Of a stretch of 32,109 nucleotides of DNA, positions 1 through 8,940 are shown in pieces. Under the pieces are notes generated by a model. That model did no database searches. It was not told where the DNA came from and was given only the letters and a program-made list of their open reading frames with translations. The DNA comes from Bacteroidetes bacterium HGW-Bacteroidetes-3 (lineage in GTDB: Bacteria; Bacteroidota; Bacteroidia; Flavobacteriales; Flavobacteriaceae). Numbering within the stretch: the stretch's first letter is position 1; every line of letters begins with the position of its first letter. Position numbers and translations under genes: made by a program. The stretch lies in NCBI GenBank assembly GCA_002842505.1, contig PHDE01000017.1, forward strand, positions 1 to 32,109, in the 5' to 3' direction.

Positions 1-968
1 CTTACCAAAACAGGTTTTCCAAAACTCATATATTGAAAAAGTTTGTTGGCGTAAGCCACGTCGTGTTGAATATTTCTATGTAACGGCGAAATGCACACGG
101 AACTCGCCAAAATATAAGACGGAAATAAACTCACGTCCTGCCAACCTTGAAAATCAACATAGTTTTCCAACTTCAAATCAATTACTTGTTGTTTCAAAAC
201 GGCGTCTGTAGAACTAATCCCCACAATGACCAACTTTACATTTGGAATTTTTTCCTTTAAAATCACCAATGATTCAATGGCTGTTTGCAAGCCGCGGCGC
301 AATCCGGTATCGCCCAAATAAAGAATTACAAAGTCGTTTTTGTAAGCTTCAACAATCGAATTATCAATTTTGGCTTCTTTATAAAATGATTGATGTACTG
401 TATTTGGAACGAGCACAATTTTATCGCGGGCAATTTTTGTACGGCCAATAACTTCTTCAATAAATTCTTGCGAAACCGTGATAATTTTAGTCGCTTTATG
501 AATAAATTCTTCCTCTTTTTGTTTCCATTTTTTGGGAGAAATTAGCTGTTTTCCGGGAAACTTTTGAAGATGTGCATACAATTTCATAATTTCAGGCATA
601 TTGTCATGCAAGTCTAAAACTGTTGGTAATTTCAATATTTTATTTGCCTTAAAAACTGCCTCCGCAATTCTCATGTCATGAATGTGAATGGTTTCTATCT
701 TATATTTAGTTAAAAAATGACCTGTTTTTCGCTTCATTAAATTAGTATAAAATGGAAACGTATAAGCCAGTGCAGATAATTTATATTCCAACATATTGGA
801 TTGATAACGCTTAACCTGAATGTCGTTGATTAAAATATTACGCTCACTTTTATTATATTTCAAGCAAAACAGAAAAACTTCATGCCCTTCTTTGATTAGT
901 GAAATTGCCTCATTTTCAACCCTTGGATCGGGCGGAAACGTTTTGTCTAAAATCATTCCAATTCGCAT
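1..968 (-). CDS. Glycosyltransferase family 4 protein, C-terminus cut by window edge
   Basis: Read by translating the minus strand from the ATG at 966-968; about 322 codons stay open to the window edge, so the C-terminus lies outside. The N-terminus (MRIGMILDKTFPPDPRVENE) is the usual opening of GT4 enzymes that act on glycan or lipid-linked acceptors. A Rossmann-type donor domain follows: 'ITVSQEFIEE', 'IVLVPNTVHQSF', 'VILYLGDTGLRRGLQTAIESL', then 'CISPLHRN' and 'ANKLFQYMSFGKPVLV', which sits where the family's nucleotide-sugar binding E-x7-E region occurs. No signal peptide is seen, so a cytoplasmic enzyme of cell-surface polysaccharide assembly is likely. Family assignment is firm; donor and acceptor cannot be told. 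It probably belongs to a polysaccharide cluster to the left. Confidence 0.85.
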   Translation of the reverse strand, partial: MRIGMILDKTFPPDPRVENEAISLIKEGHEVFLFCLKYNKSERNILINDIQVKRYQSNMLEYKLSALAYTFPFYTNLMKRKTGHFLTKYKIETIHIHDMRIAEAVFKANKILKLPTVLDLHDNMPEIMKLYAHLQKFPGKQLISPKKWKQKEEEFIHKATKIITVSQEFIEEVIGRTKIARDKIVLVPNTVHQSFYKEAKIDNSIVEAYKNDFVILYLGDTGLRRGLQTAIESLVILKEKIPNVKLVIVGISSTDAVLKQQVIDLKLENYVDFQGWQDVSLFPSYILASSVCISPLHRNIQHDVAYANKLFQYMSFGKPVLV

Positions 969-1413
969 ATCAACTATTTTTTAAATAAAAATTGAAAATG
1001 GTTTAATTTAACTTTACTTACATCTAAAATTGCAAGTGTCATTTGAGAATCACTTTGTATTAATTTTGATAGATTATAACAACTTTTAAACGATAAAGCA
1101 TTGTGCATCAGATAAATAAATTAATGTTGAATTCCTTCACAAGGTATTGATTTAATTATAGATAATCAATAAAAATATTTTTTGGGAAATATGGCTTTCG
1201 CGCAATAAAAAAGGTGCTTAAAAGCACCTTTTCCCTTTTCATAACTTGTTTTACCCTTTTCAAATAATTTTCCTGCAATTGAGTTGACTTATGCGAATGT
1301 ACATTGAATATCTTTAAAGCAAAACAACTCATTTACAAGCGTTCATATTTTATACATGAGCGTATTTTATAAATTTATAAGCGTTATATTTGGTCCTTAG
1401 TCGTTATCTATAA
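969..1413. other. Intergenic region of 445 bp
   Basis: No coding sequence is supported. It holds an AT-rich hairpin (arms TATTGATT 1145-1152 and AATCAATA 1164-1171), a strong terminator-like hairpin at 1209-1232, and a TATATTTG box at 1385-1392 that fits the Bacteroidota -7 element in front of the broken kinase gene. No TTTG at the proper -33 spacing was found for that box. Confidence 0.5.
1209..1232. terminator. Intrinsic terminator-like hairpin
   Basis: Arms AAAAGGTGCTT (1209-1219) and AAGCACCTTTT (1222-1232) are perfect reverse complements, with A-rich and T-rich ends so that it could act on either strand. It stands between divergently oriented genes and is isolated from both, so it may be a leftover of an earlier gene order. 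Confidence 0.6.
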
Positions 1414-1690
1414 ATGCTTAAAATTACTCATATTTTTATTGTATTCTTCCTGTTTCTGACCACTTTACAAGCCCAAATTCCGGAATTAACAAAATTTACA
1501 ACAAATAATGGATTGCCGAGTAACACTATTAACCAGACGAAAGAATATAGAAAAAAGATAAAAGACTTTGCGATAGAAATAAATTGTTTATCACATTTTC
1601 TTTTCCTTAATATATTACCATCGATTTAATATTTACGATATTGTGCAAAATGAAAATGGCTTTATTTGAATTTGCAACCAATTAAATTGC
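1414..1690 (+). pseudogene. Remnant of a two-component sensor kinase (Reg_prop / LytS type)
   Basis: The first 40 codons look like the start of a flavobacterial membrane sensor kinase: a signal peptide ending near 'LQAQ', then 'LTKFTTNNGLPSNTI', the entry motif of the Reg_prop beta-propeller in LytS-type kinases. The expected continuation 'IYDIVQNENGF' is present about 100 bp later (from about 1631) but is followed by a TGA where the family has Trp, and then by a frame change. The stretch in between encodes 'CLSHFLFLNILPSI', which resembles the NPHFLFNxLNSI H-box of LytS kinases with one extra residue. The rest of the kinase, some 2-3 kb, is missing. An intact LytTR regulator follows, as expected for such a pair. 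Decay is clear; the exact rearrangement is inference. Confidence 0.7.
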
Positions 1691-1920
1691 ATATTTATGT
1701 TTCCAATTCTCAAAGTTATTGGTATCCAATTTGATAACCCAAGGAATCAACTATAACAAATTTGGGCATTTCAATTTCAAACATTAATAAATGCCTTCAG
1801 ATAAATATCAAAAAAATTAAGAAAATTTAATCATAATTTCAAATTTAAAAGATGAATTCAATACCTTAGTAAAATGATAATCAACCGTAAAGTATCTTTA
1901 ATAAATTTTATAACATCCCT

Positions 1921-2676
1921 ATGATAAATGTCGTAATTATTGAAGATGAAACTGCATCATATGAGTATCTTAAATATATCTTAGAACTAAATTATAGTCC
2001 TAAACTCAATATTATTGGTCATTCACCCAGTGTTGAAAAAGGAATTAAATTGATAAACGACCTAAATCCGCAATTGGTGTTTTTAGACATTACATTACAA
2101 GACGGCAATGGTTTTGAAATTCTGGATCATTTCTCAAATTCTTCAACATTTGAAGTCATTTTCACCACTGGTCTCAAAGATTACAAAGAAAAAGCGATGG
2201 ATTATTTTGCTTTTTATTATCTGAATAAACCTATAGGAGAAGCACAATTAATTGCTGTTGTGGACAAATTTCTATCCAAGAAATCGGCTTTTGACAATGA
2301 AAGGTTCATTGCATTTAAAAACCAAGTCGAAAACAAACAGCATAAAATCTCTCTTCCAATGAAAAATGGAGATTTTGTGATTGTTGACATTGATGATATT
2401 TTATACTGTGAAGCTGATGGAAGTTACACCAACTTTTACACAACGGACAATAAAATTTATACCGCCTCAAACAATTTAAAAAAGGTAGAAAACATTTTAA
2501 CGCAAGCCACTTTTTTCAGAATCCATCGTTCTACACTGTTAAATTTAAAGCACATTATTCAATATAACAAAACGGGAGAACTTACGCTCTCAAACAAAAA
2601 AAAGATGATGGTTTCCGCAAGGAATAAAACAAATTTTTTAAGAGTTCTGAAATTGATGAATTATTCTGTCAGTTAA
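1921..2676 (+). CDS. LytTR-family response regulator
   Basis: A 251-aa two-domain regulator. Residues 1-115 are a receiver domain with acidic pocket E8/D9, phospho-acceptor D56 ('LVFLDITLQDGNG'), T82/T83 and K103-P104. Residues about 140-245 are a LytTR DNA-binding domain ('DDILYCEADGSYTNFYT', 'FFRIHRSTLLNLKHI'). It would bind direct-repeat sites in target promoters when phosphorylated by a LytS-type kinase. The kinase normally lies just upstream; here only a decayed remnant remains, so this is likely an orphan regulator or answers to another kinase. The ORF itself shows no damage. Its stop overlaps the convergent yfhO-like gene by 4 nt (TTAA at 2673-2676). Confidence 0.9.
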   Translation: MINVVIIEDETASYEYLKYILELNYSPKLNIIGHSPSVEKGIKLINDLNPQLVFLDITLQDGNGFEILDHFSNSSTFEVIFTTGLKDYKEKAMDYFAFYYLNKPIGEAQLIAVVDKFLSKKSAFDNERFIAFKNQVENKQHKISLPMKNGDFVIVDIDDILYCEADGSYTNFYTTDNKIYTASNNLKKVENILTQATFFRIHRSTLLNLKHIIQYNKTGELTLSNKKKMMVSARNKTNFLRVLKLMNYSVS

Positions 2677-5090
2677 CTTTTCTTTCTGTCGACAAAAAAC
2701 CATCCAACGGAAATAATTAAAAGCAATCCGTAAGAAATTAAGGTAATTGTGCCGCCTTGTTTTATCACCGCAGGTTCAAATTTAAATTCAATTTTATGTG
2801 TTCCTTTAGGAATTTCCAATCCGCGCAGTACATAATTTACACGGTAATGCGGTGTTAAATTTCCGTCGATATAGGCGTTCCAGCCATCTTTGTAATAAAT
2901 TTCAGAAAAAACGGCAAATTGGTTTTCTTTTGAATTGAAATCGTAAACCAAATCATTTAACGCATAAGAAGTTAAATGAATTGTTGCGGTAGAATCTTTT
3001 GGATAATTTGCGTTAAATCCTTCTAAAACAAAACTTTTGTCGATAACGGCTTCCGTTTTGGTTTTTAAACTGTCTAACGCCAATATTTCTTCATTGGCAT
3101 TGTTTGCCACTTTAATTTTATTTACCAACCACACATTTCCATTGGCTCCTGGATTTTGCTGCACGGTTTCCCTCCTGCTTCCATCCTCAAAAATAAAATA
3201 TTTGGTATTGAGCATATTTAACACTTCAATATTGTTTTTGGCAATCTGAAAATCGAACAACTCTTGGTATCTTTCCATTTTTGCTGCATGATAACCACCA
3301 ATAGAATGATGAAAATAAGAAGTGCTTCCGTCATTCATTGGATCTACCATAAAATTGGCAACGCGGTAATAACTTTTGTCTTTCAGTATTTCCTGGTCAA
3401 TTTCTGAAGCCACAAAAGGTTTGTCAATTTCCCTTGCATTTTGAAAATCGGCGTTGTTTACGTACCGTTTGTCCACTGAAACCAAATCGAACAAAATGAG
3501 GCCAGCCAAAATAATTATAGCATAATCTTTAGGCAACTTTTCTTTAACAAATAGCCACAAAACCCCGGCAGAAATCAACACAAAAATAAGCGTTCTTAAA
3601 CTATCGGAAAAGAAAATCGCTTTTCTGTCGGCAATAATGACCTCTAAAAAGCCCGGCAACATTTGGTTGTAACTTGCATCTCTCAATCCTTCAAAGGCAA
3701 AAATACTTGTGCCGAATAAGGTAAAAATTAAGGCGATGCCTCCTGTAATGTATAACGTATTTTTTAATGCTTTTAATTTTATTTCAGCGGAATTTGTGTT
3801 GGTAAAAAATTCCTTTAACGCCAATATTCCCAACAAAGGAACGGCCAATTCGGCAATTACCTGAATGGATGAAACCGCCCTGAATTTATTGTACATTGGA
3901 ACATAGTCAATAAAAAAGTCGGTCAAAAAATTGAGGTTTTTCCCCCAACTGAGTAAAATTGAAAAGACAACAACACCAACCAACCATTTCTTTAATTTTC
4001 CTTTTACCAAAAAAATACCCAATACAAATAAAAACACCAACACGGCGCCAATATAGGCAGGCGCCTCAACACCAGGTTGTTTTCCCCAATACATTGGCGC
4101 AAATTCAGTAAATTCTTTGGCTTGCCTCGGATCGGTTTTGTCTTTTAAAAAATTATAAATATTGGAATCCAATCCAACATTTTCATAATTTCCGCCTCCC
4201 ATAAAACGGGGAATAAACAAGTTAAATGTTTCTAAAATTCCATAACTGTAAGTGGTGATATATTCTTTTGACAATCCGCTGGAAGCTTCTTTTGGCGAAC
4301 CATCCGGATTGATGGTCAGCTCACTTTTCCCTCTGGTGCTGTGCGCCACATATTCTTTGGTCGCCAACAAACTTGTTGCATTGGTTCCAACAGCCAAAAC
4401 CACCGCCACAGTTAAAATGGCAATACTTTTAAAAAATGCAGGCAATTGCTTATTTTTAAATGCCTCAATTAAATAGAAAACGCCCAAAATCAACACTGCA
4501 AAAAATAAATAATAAGTCATTTGTGGATGGCTCGCATTGATTTCCAACGACATAGCAACAGCAGTCAGCAAAAAACCCCATAAATAATTGCGCTGCAGCA
4601 CCAATAAAATTCCTGCCAAAACCATTGGCATATAAGCAATTGCGTGCGCTTTTGAATTGTGGCCAACGCCTAAAATAATAATGAAATAGGTTGAAAACCC
4701 GAATGCCAAAGCCCCCAAAATTGCCAATTTATACTCCACTTTTAAGACCAGCAACAATATAAAAAAGCCCAAAAAATACAGAAACAGATAATCTGCCGGT
4801 CTTGGTAAAAATCGTAAAATACGATCTATTTTTTTTACATAATCATTTGGATATAAAACACTTAAATTATAAGTTGGCATTCCGCCAAAAGCCGCATTGG
4901 TCCAATAAGGTTCTGCATCATTTTCACTTCTGAAATCGTTAATTTCCTTGGCCATTCCGGTAAAATGCTTGATGTCATTTTGGAATATTTTTTTTCCTTC
5001 AAGAATTGGGGAAAAATAAGCGACAGAAATTAGAATAAATATTGCAATTGCAATTAGGAACGGAATGCTTTTTTTTATGGAAAAATTCAT
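2673..5090 (-). CDS. YfhO family multi-pass membrane protein
   Basis: An 805-aa integral membrane protein of the YfhO family, which has a GT-C-like architecture. A first TM (about residues 9-29) is followed by an external loop with acidic residues ('FQNDIKHFTGMAKEI') and the motif 'NAAFGGMPTYNL'. About a dozen further TMs follow up to about residue 540, then a soluble domain (about 545-770, containing 'NMLNTKYFIFEDGS' and 'EIYYKDGWNAYIDG') and a last TM near the C-terminus. Bacillus YfhO is tied to glycosylation of lipoteichoic acid; Bacteroidota lack that polymer, so the substrate here is unknown, probably a lipid-linked sugar used at the cell surface. Its ATG directly follows the stop of the DUF4834 gene, so the two are cotranscribed. 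Confidence 0.9.
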   Translation of the reverse strand: MNFSIKKSIPFLIAIAIFILISVAYFSPILEGKKIFQNDIKHFTGMAKEINDFRSENDAEPYWTNAAFGGMPTYNLSVLYPNDYVKKIDRILRFLPRPADYLFLYFLGFFILLLVLKVEYKLAILGALAFGFSTYFIIILGVGHNSKAHAIAYMPMVLAGILLVLQRNYLWGFLLTAVAMSLEINASHPQMTYYLFFAVLILGVFYLIEAFKNKQLPAFFKSIAILTVAVVLAVGTNATSLLATKEYVAHSTRGKSELTINPDGSPKEASSGLSKEYITTYSYGILETFNLFIPRFMGGGNYENVGLDSNIYNFLKDKTDPRQAKEFTEFAPMYWGKQPGVEAPAYIGAVLVFLFVLGIFLVKGKLKKWLVGVVVFSILLSWGKNLNFLTDFFIDYVPMYNKFRAVSSIQVIAELAVPLLGILALKEFFTNTNSAEIKLKALKNTLYITGGIALIFTLFGTSIFAFEGLRDASYNQMLPGFLEVIIADRKAIFFSDSLRTLIFVLISAGVLWLFVKEKLPKDYAIIILAGLILFDLVSVDKRYVNNADFQNAREIDKPFVASEIDQEILKDKSYYRVANFMVDPMNDGSTSYFHHSIGGYHAAKMERYQELFDFQIAKNNIEVLNMLNTKYFIFEDGSRRETVQQNPGANGNVWLVNKIKVANNANEEILALDSLKTKTEAVIDKSFVLEGFNANYPKDSTATIHLTSYALNDLVYDFNSKENQFAVFSEIYYKDGWNAYIDGNLTPHYRVNYVLRGLEIPKGTHKIEFKFEPAVIKQGGTITLISYGLLLIISVGWFFVDRKKS

Positions 5091-5363
5091 TTATTTATCG
5101 TCTTTAACTTCTTCATAATCAACATAATCGCCTATATTTTTATTTCCTTCTTTATAATCTGAAGGTTTTTTGGCGATTACTGTTTCTCCAACTTTACCGG
5201 CTGATTTTTCTTGTTGATTATTAAATTGATGTTGCTGATCTTTCATTTTTTTTTCAACATTGTCAATAATTTTGCTCACAAATAAAGGCAAAATATACCT
5301 TCCTATAAATTTAATAGCATAATATACAATTACTATAATTGCTAACGTTCTTAACAATCCCAT
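5091..5363 (-). CDS. DUF4834 family small membrane protein
   Basis: A 90-aa protein with one N-terminal TM (about residues 5-28, 'LAIIVIVYYAIKFIGRYI'), a short amphipathic segment ('VSKIIDNVEKKMKDQQ') and a polar, acidic C-terminal tail ending 'DYVDYEEVKDDK'. Size and layout match DUF4834, found in Bacteroidota and often next to yfhO. It is immediately upstream of the YfhO gene with no gap, suggesting translational coupling and a shared role at the inner membrane. No enzymatic motif is present; function unknown. Confidence 0.8.
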   Translation of the reverse strand: MGLLRTLAIIVIVYYAIKFIGRYILPLFVSKIIDNVEKKMKDQQHQFNNQQEKSAGKVGETVIAKKPSDYKEGNKNIGDYVDYEEVKDDK

Positions 5364-5434
5364 TTCATAAAGTTTTTATAATTTTCAAAAATAACAATTT
5401 GAGAGGAACTAAAACGTTTAATTATATAAAATCT

Positions 5435-5442
5435 TATCTTTG
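5435..5442 (+). promoter_or_regulatory. Putative -7 promoter box (TATCTTTG)
   Basis: TATCTTTG matches the Bacteroidota TAnnTTTG -7 element and lies 22 nt before the ATG at 5464, the first gene of the six-gene plus-strand run. No clear TTTG at -33 is seen. Confidence 0.4.
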
Positions 5443-5463
5443 ACACATCAAACCATCTAAACT

Positions 5464-6402
5464 ATGAAAAACGTCCTATTTTTAGTTGTCTTTTTAGCAA
5501 GTTTTCAGTTGATTACAGCGCAATACACCGAAATTATCAACTCCAAAAGACCCGGTTTTTCCGAAAGTCCGTATGGCGTCGGCACCAATGTTTATCAGTT
5601 TGAAACCGGCATGTTTTATAACAGCAACAATGACGAAAACTTGGATGCACATCCAAAAACGCTGGGAGGTGAATTGTTTTTCAGGGTTGGAAAATTTAAA
5701 GAACGATTGGAATTTAACGCGAATGTTGCTTATCAACGCGATGAAATTAAAAATCCGTTGGGTTCAAATTTTCATATTAAAGGAATAAGTGACCTTACCA
5801 TTGGCGCAAAATATTTGGTTTATCAGCAGGAATTTAAAGATAAATCGAAGGAGATTCGCAGTTGGAAACGCAGGGTAGCTTTTGACAAAAATCGATTAAT
5901 TCCTTCTGTTGGCGTTTATGGCGGAGCACATTTAAACTTTTTGGGGAAAGATTACAAAAATGACGGGATGAGTTATAAAGGCGCTATTTTGTTGCAAAAC
6001 GATTTCTCGGATCGATTGGTTTTATTGACAAATTTGATTGCGGATAAAATTACTTCTGAAGATAAATATTACTCCTATATTGTAACGATGACGTATGCAA
6101 TTAATCAAAATTGGTCTTATTTTATTGAAAATCAAGGAAGATATTACAATGATTTTTCGCCAAATTATCAATTTGGAACAGGAATCGCCTATTTGGTTAC
6201 GGAAAATTTGCAATTGGACGCTTCCGCAAGAACAAACTTTTTGGACGATTATTCCTATTTATATGCCACCGCCGGATTTTCCTATAGGTTAGACCGCCAT
6301 AAGGATTCTTTTGTTTACAAAAATTCACCAAAAGAAACAATGTCAAAAAGGCCTAATCGAAAAGGATTCTTTTCAAGAATTTTCAGCAAAAAGCGTAAAT
6401 AA
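5464..6402 (+). CDS. Outer-membrane beta-barrel 'transporter' (MetA-pathway/phenol-degradation-like family)
   Basis: A 312-aa protein with a signal peptide (residues 1-19, cleaved near 'LITAQ'). The mature part is made of alternating amphipathic strands ('LGGELFFRVGKFKERLEFNANVAY', 'SDLTIGAKYLVY', 'GGAHLNF', 'QLDASARTNF', 'YLYATAGFSYRL'), as expected for an outer-membrane barrel. The opening 'INSKRPGFSESPYGVGTNVYQFETG' is typical of the Phenol_MetA_deg-like 'transporter' family of Flavobacteriaceae. After the last strand there is a lysine/arginine-rich tail of about 35 residues (ending 'FFSRIFSKKRK'), which is unusual because barrels usually end on an aromatic residue of the last strand. The substrate is unknown. 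It leads an operon with genes spaced 10 nt or less. Confidence 0.75.
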   Translation: MKNVLFLVVFLASFQLITAQYTEIINSKRPGFSESPYGVGTNVYQFETGMFYNSNNDENLDAHPKTLGGELFFRVGKFKERLEFNANVAYQRDEIKNPLGSNFHIKGISDLTIGAKYLVYQQEFKDKSKEIRSWKRRVAFDKNRLIPSVGVYGGAHLNFLGKDYKNDGMSYKGAILLQNDFSDRLVLLTNLIADKITSEDKYYSYIVTMTYAINQNWSYFIENQGRYYNDFSPNYQFGTGIAYLVTENLQLDASARTNFLDDYSYLYATAGFSYRLDRHKDSFVYKNSPKETMSKRPNRKGFFSRIFSKKRK

Positions 6403-6412
6403 TTTCACAAAT

Positions 6413-7534
6413 ATGATGATTACACTTCAAGAAATGACTTCAAAAAAGGAAATGAAAGCTTTCGTTAAATTTCCTTTCAAACTGTATAAAAACAATCCTT
6501 ATTGGGTTCCTCCTATTATTAATGATGAAGTTGAATCTTTCGACAAAACCAAAAATCCGGTTTTTCAGCATGCAACAGCACGTTTTTTTGTGGCGCTAAA
6601 AAACAATGAAATTGTTGGCCGAATTGCCGCAATTGTTAATTCCACAGAAATTAATCAACAAAATGTAAAAAAAATGCGCTTTGGCTGGTTCGATTTTATT
6701 GATGATTTGGAAGTTTCAAAAATGCTTTTGAAAAAAGTTGAAGAAATAGGAACTCAAAATCAATTAGAATTTATGGAAGGCCCAATGGGCTTTTCCAACC
6801 TCGATAAAGTGGGCGTTTTAACGGAGGGTTTTGACACTATTGGCTCTATGATTACCTGGTACAATTACCCATACTATCAAGAACATTTAGAAAAATTGGG
6901 CTTCAAAAAAGAAAAAGAATATTTTGAGAGTAAATTTCCTTTTGAAAACGTAAAACCTGATTTTTTTTCAAAAGCAAGTGGGCTGATTAAAAAGCGCTAC
7001 CAGCTTAAATCAATTAATTTTACGCGTTCCAAAGACATATTCCCTTATGTTGATAAAATGTTCGACCTGTTTAATGAGAGTTATGCTTCATTAGCGTCAT
7101 TTGTGCCAATTTCAGACATTGAAAAGGAATATTTCAAAAAAAAATACATCAGTTTTATAAATCCGGAATTAATTACATTTGTGGCCGATAAAGATGATAA
7201 TTTGGTGGCTTTTGCCATTACCATGCCTTCTTTTTCGGTGGCGTTGCAAAAAGCAAAAGGAAAATTGTTTCCTTTTGGGATTTTTCACTTATTAAATGCC
7301 AGAAAAAACAGTAAAGACATTATTTTTTATTTAATTGGCGTACATCCAAGCTACCAAAATAAGGGAGTTCATGCCATTATTTTTGAAGATTATTACAATG
7401 CTTATACAAAAATGGGAATCGAAAACTGTTTTAGGACGCCGGAATTGGCAACCAATACTGCCATTGCGGCGCTTTGGAAAAATTTTGAACCGGTAATTTA
7501 TAAAAAACGCAGCACTTTCAGAAAAGATTTATAA
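6413..7534 (+). CDS. YghO-like GNAT-fold protein
   Basis: A 373-aa protein (ATG at 6413, or the next codon at 6416). An earlier in-frame ATG at 6311 would overlap the barrel gene by 90 nt and add an N-terminus unlike the family, so the later start is chosen. 'FVKFPFKLYKNNPYWVPP' followed by 'VGRIAAIVN' and 'FGWFDFIDDLEVSKML' is the hallmark order of the YghO/COG3153-like GNAT proteins. The C-terminal 'IFYLIGVHPSYQNKGVHAIIF' resembles the acetyl-CoA binding segment of the GNAT fold. Such proteins are often labelled 'GTP cyclohydrolase' in Flavobacteria without good reason. The acceptor is unknown. The stop overlaps the rsmE start by 1 nt (TAATG), indicating translational coupling. Confidence 0.75.
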   Translation: MMITLQEMTSKKEMKAFVKFPFKLYKNNPYWVPPIINDEVESFDKTKNPVFQHATARFFVALKNNEIVGRIAAIVNSTEINQQNVKKMRFGWFDFIDDLEVSKMLLKKVEEIGTQNQLEFMEGPMGFSNLDKVGVLTEGFDTIGSMITWYNYPYYQEHLEKLGFKKEKEYFESKFPFENVKPDFFSKASGLIKKRYQLKSINFTRSKDIFPYVDKMFDLFNESYASLASFVPISDIEKEYFKKKYISFINPELITFVADKDDNLVAFAITMPSFSVALQKAKGKLFPFGIFHLLNARKNSKDIIFYLIGVHPSYQNKGVHAIIFEDYYNAYTKMGIENCFRTPELATNTAIAALWKNFEPVIYKKRSTFRKDL

Positions 7535-8241
7535 TGCAATTATTTTACAATTCACAATTAACAACCAACACCAAGCAATTTACTTTTGATAAAATTGAAA
7601 GCAAGCACATTGTGCGTGTATTAAGAAAAAAAGAAGGCGATAAAATTTTTATCACCAATGGGTTGGGCCAATTATTTACTTCGGAAATTTTATTTGCCGA
7701 CGATAAAAAATGCTTGGTTAAAATTGTGAATTTGGAAACACAAAAAAATGAAAGAAATTATTATTTGCACATAGCCATTGCACCCACAAAACTGAACGAC
7801 CGCTTTGAATGGTTTTTAGAAAAAGCGACAGAAATTGGCATTGATGAAATTACACCAATTATTTGCGAACATTCTGAACGTAAAGTACTTAAATTGGACA
7901 GAATGGAGAAAATAATTCTTTCAGCCGCCAAACAATCGCTTAAATTCCATTTCCCAAAATTGAATGAACCCATCACTTTTAATGCGTTTATGCAATGTAA
8001 TTTCAGCGGACAATTATTTGTGGCACATTGTGAGAAAACCAGCAAAAAATCATTAAAATCGGAATTGAAACCCAACCTAAAAACCACCATACTTATTGGA
8101 CCGGAAGGCGATTTTTCATCCAAAGAAATTAAACAAAGTTTGGACAATAACTTTATTCCTGTATCTTTGGGAAAAAGCCGTTTGCGCACTGAAACTGCGG
8201 GTATTGTTGCAGTTCACAGCGTGGCATTTGTAAATGAATAA
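7534..8241 (+). CDS. rsmE: 16S rRNA (uracil-1498-N3)-methyltransferase RsmE
   Basis: A 235-aa SPOUT methyltransferase. The N-terminal PUA-like RNA-binding part contains 'SKHIVRVLRKKEGDKI' and the linker 'APTKLNDRFEWFLEKATEIG', the signature region of RsmE. The C-terminal trefoil knot shows 'ILIGPEGDFSSKE' and 'VSLGKSRLRTETAGIVAV', which bind S-adenosylmethionine. It methylates N3 of U1498 in 16S rRNA in the assembled 30S subunit. Length is normal for the family. It is embedded in a co-oriented operon: 1-nt overlap upstream, 5-nt gap downstream. Confidence 0.96.
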   Translation: MQLFYNSQLTTNTKQFTFDKIESKHIVRVLRKKEGDKIFITNGLGQLFTSEILFADDKKCLVKIVNLETQKNERNYYLHIAIAPTKLNDRFEWFLEKATEIGIDEITPIICEHSERKVLKLDRMEKIILSAAKQSLKFHFPKLNEPITFNAFMQCNFSGQLFVAHCEKTSKKSLKSELKPNLKTTILIGPEGDFSSKEIKQSLDNNFIPVSLGKSRLRTETAGIVAVHSVAFVNE

Positions 8242-8246
8242 ATTTA

Positions 8247-8939
8247 ATGGTTGCATTTCCTAAATCTTATGTTGAAATCCTAAATTTTAGATTAAAGGTT
8301 TGTCTTTTTTCCATATTCTTTTTTCTCTTTTCTCTTTTCACAATTTTTGCCCAGCAAGTTGCTGTTTTAAAATACGGCGGCGGCGGCGATTGGTATGCAA
8401 ATCCGACCGCTGTGCCCAACCTTATAAAATTTTGCAACAAAAACATAAATACATCCATCAAAGAAATTCCGGAAACAGTTGAAGTGGGCAGCGTCGCTAT
8501 TTTTAATTATCCCATTGTTTTTATGACAGGACATGGAAATGTCAGTTTTTCAGATGATGATGCAGAAAACTTAAAAAATTATCTGGTTTCGGGTGGATTT
8601 TTACATGTTTCCGACAATTATGGACTCGATGCTTATGTTAGAAGAGAAATGAAAAAAGTTTTTCCGAAGCTGGATTTTCAAGAAATACCCTACAATCATC
8701 CTATTTATCACCAAACTTTTAATTTTGAAAACGGCTGTCCTAAAATCCATGAGCACGACAGTAAACGACCCCAGGGTTTTGGCTTGTTTTATGAAGGAAG
8801 ATTAATTTGTTTTTACGATTATGAATCGGATTTAAGTGATGGCTGGGAAGATGAAGAAGTACACAACGATCCTTATGAAATTCGTGAAAAAGCGTTAAAA
8901 ATGGGTGCTAATATTGTTGAATACGCTTTTAAAAATTAG
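8247..8939 (+). CDS. DUF4159 domain-containing secreted protein
   Basis: A 230-aa protein with an N-terminal hydrophobic segment (about residues 18-35, 'VCLFSIFFFLFSLFTIFAQQ') that looks like a long signal peptide or anchor. The rest is a DUF4159 domain: 'VAVLKYGGGGDWYANPTAVPNL', 'PIVFMTGHGNVSFSDDD', 'LVSGGFLHVSDNYGLD', 'EIPYNHPIYH', 'GLFYEGRLICFYDYESDLSDGW'. The fold is thought to be glutamine-amidotransferase-like, but the biochemical role is unknown. The gene frequently sits beside rsmE in Flavobacteriaceae, as here (5-nt gap upstream, 1-nt gap downstream). Confidence 0.85.
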   Translation: MVAFPKSYVEILNFRLKVCLFSIFFFLFSLFTIFAQQVAVLKYGGGGDWYANPTAVPNLIKFCNKNINTSIKEIPETVEVGSVAIFNYPIVFMTGHGNVSFSDDDAENLKNYLVSGGFLHVSDNYGLDAYVRREMKKVFPKLDFQEIPYNHPIYHQTFNFENGCPKIHEHDSKRPQGFGLFYEGRLICFYDYESDLSDGWEDEEVHNDPYEIREKALKMGANIVEYAFKN

Positions 8940-8940
8940 G

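Noticed and set aside
242-451. Plus-strand ORF of 69 aa at the left edge
   Set aside because: It is antisense to the glycosyltransferase gene read on the minus strand, which has clear family motifs throughout.
8905-8940. Earlier ATG for the SBF transporter
   Set aside because: It would overlap the DUF4159 gene; the ATG at 8941 is 1 nt after that stop and gives a normal family N-terminus.
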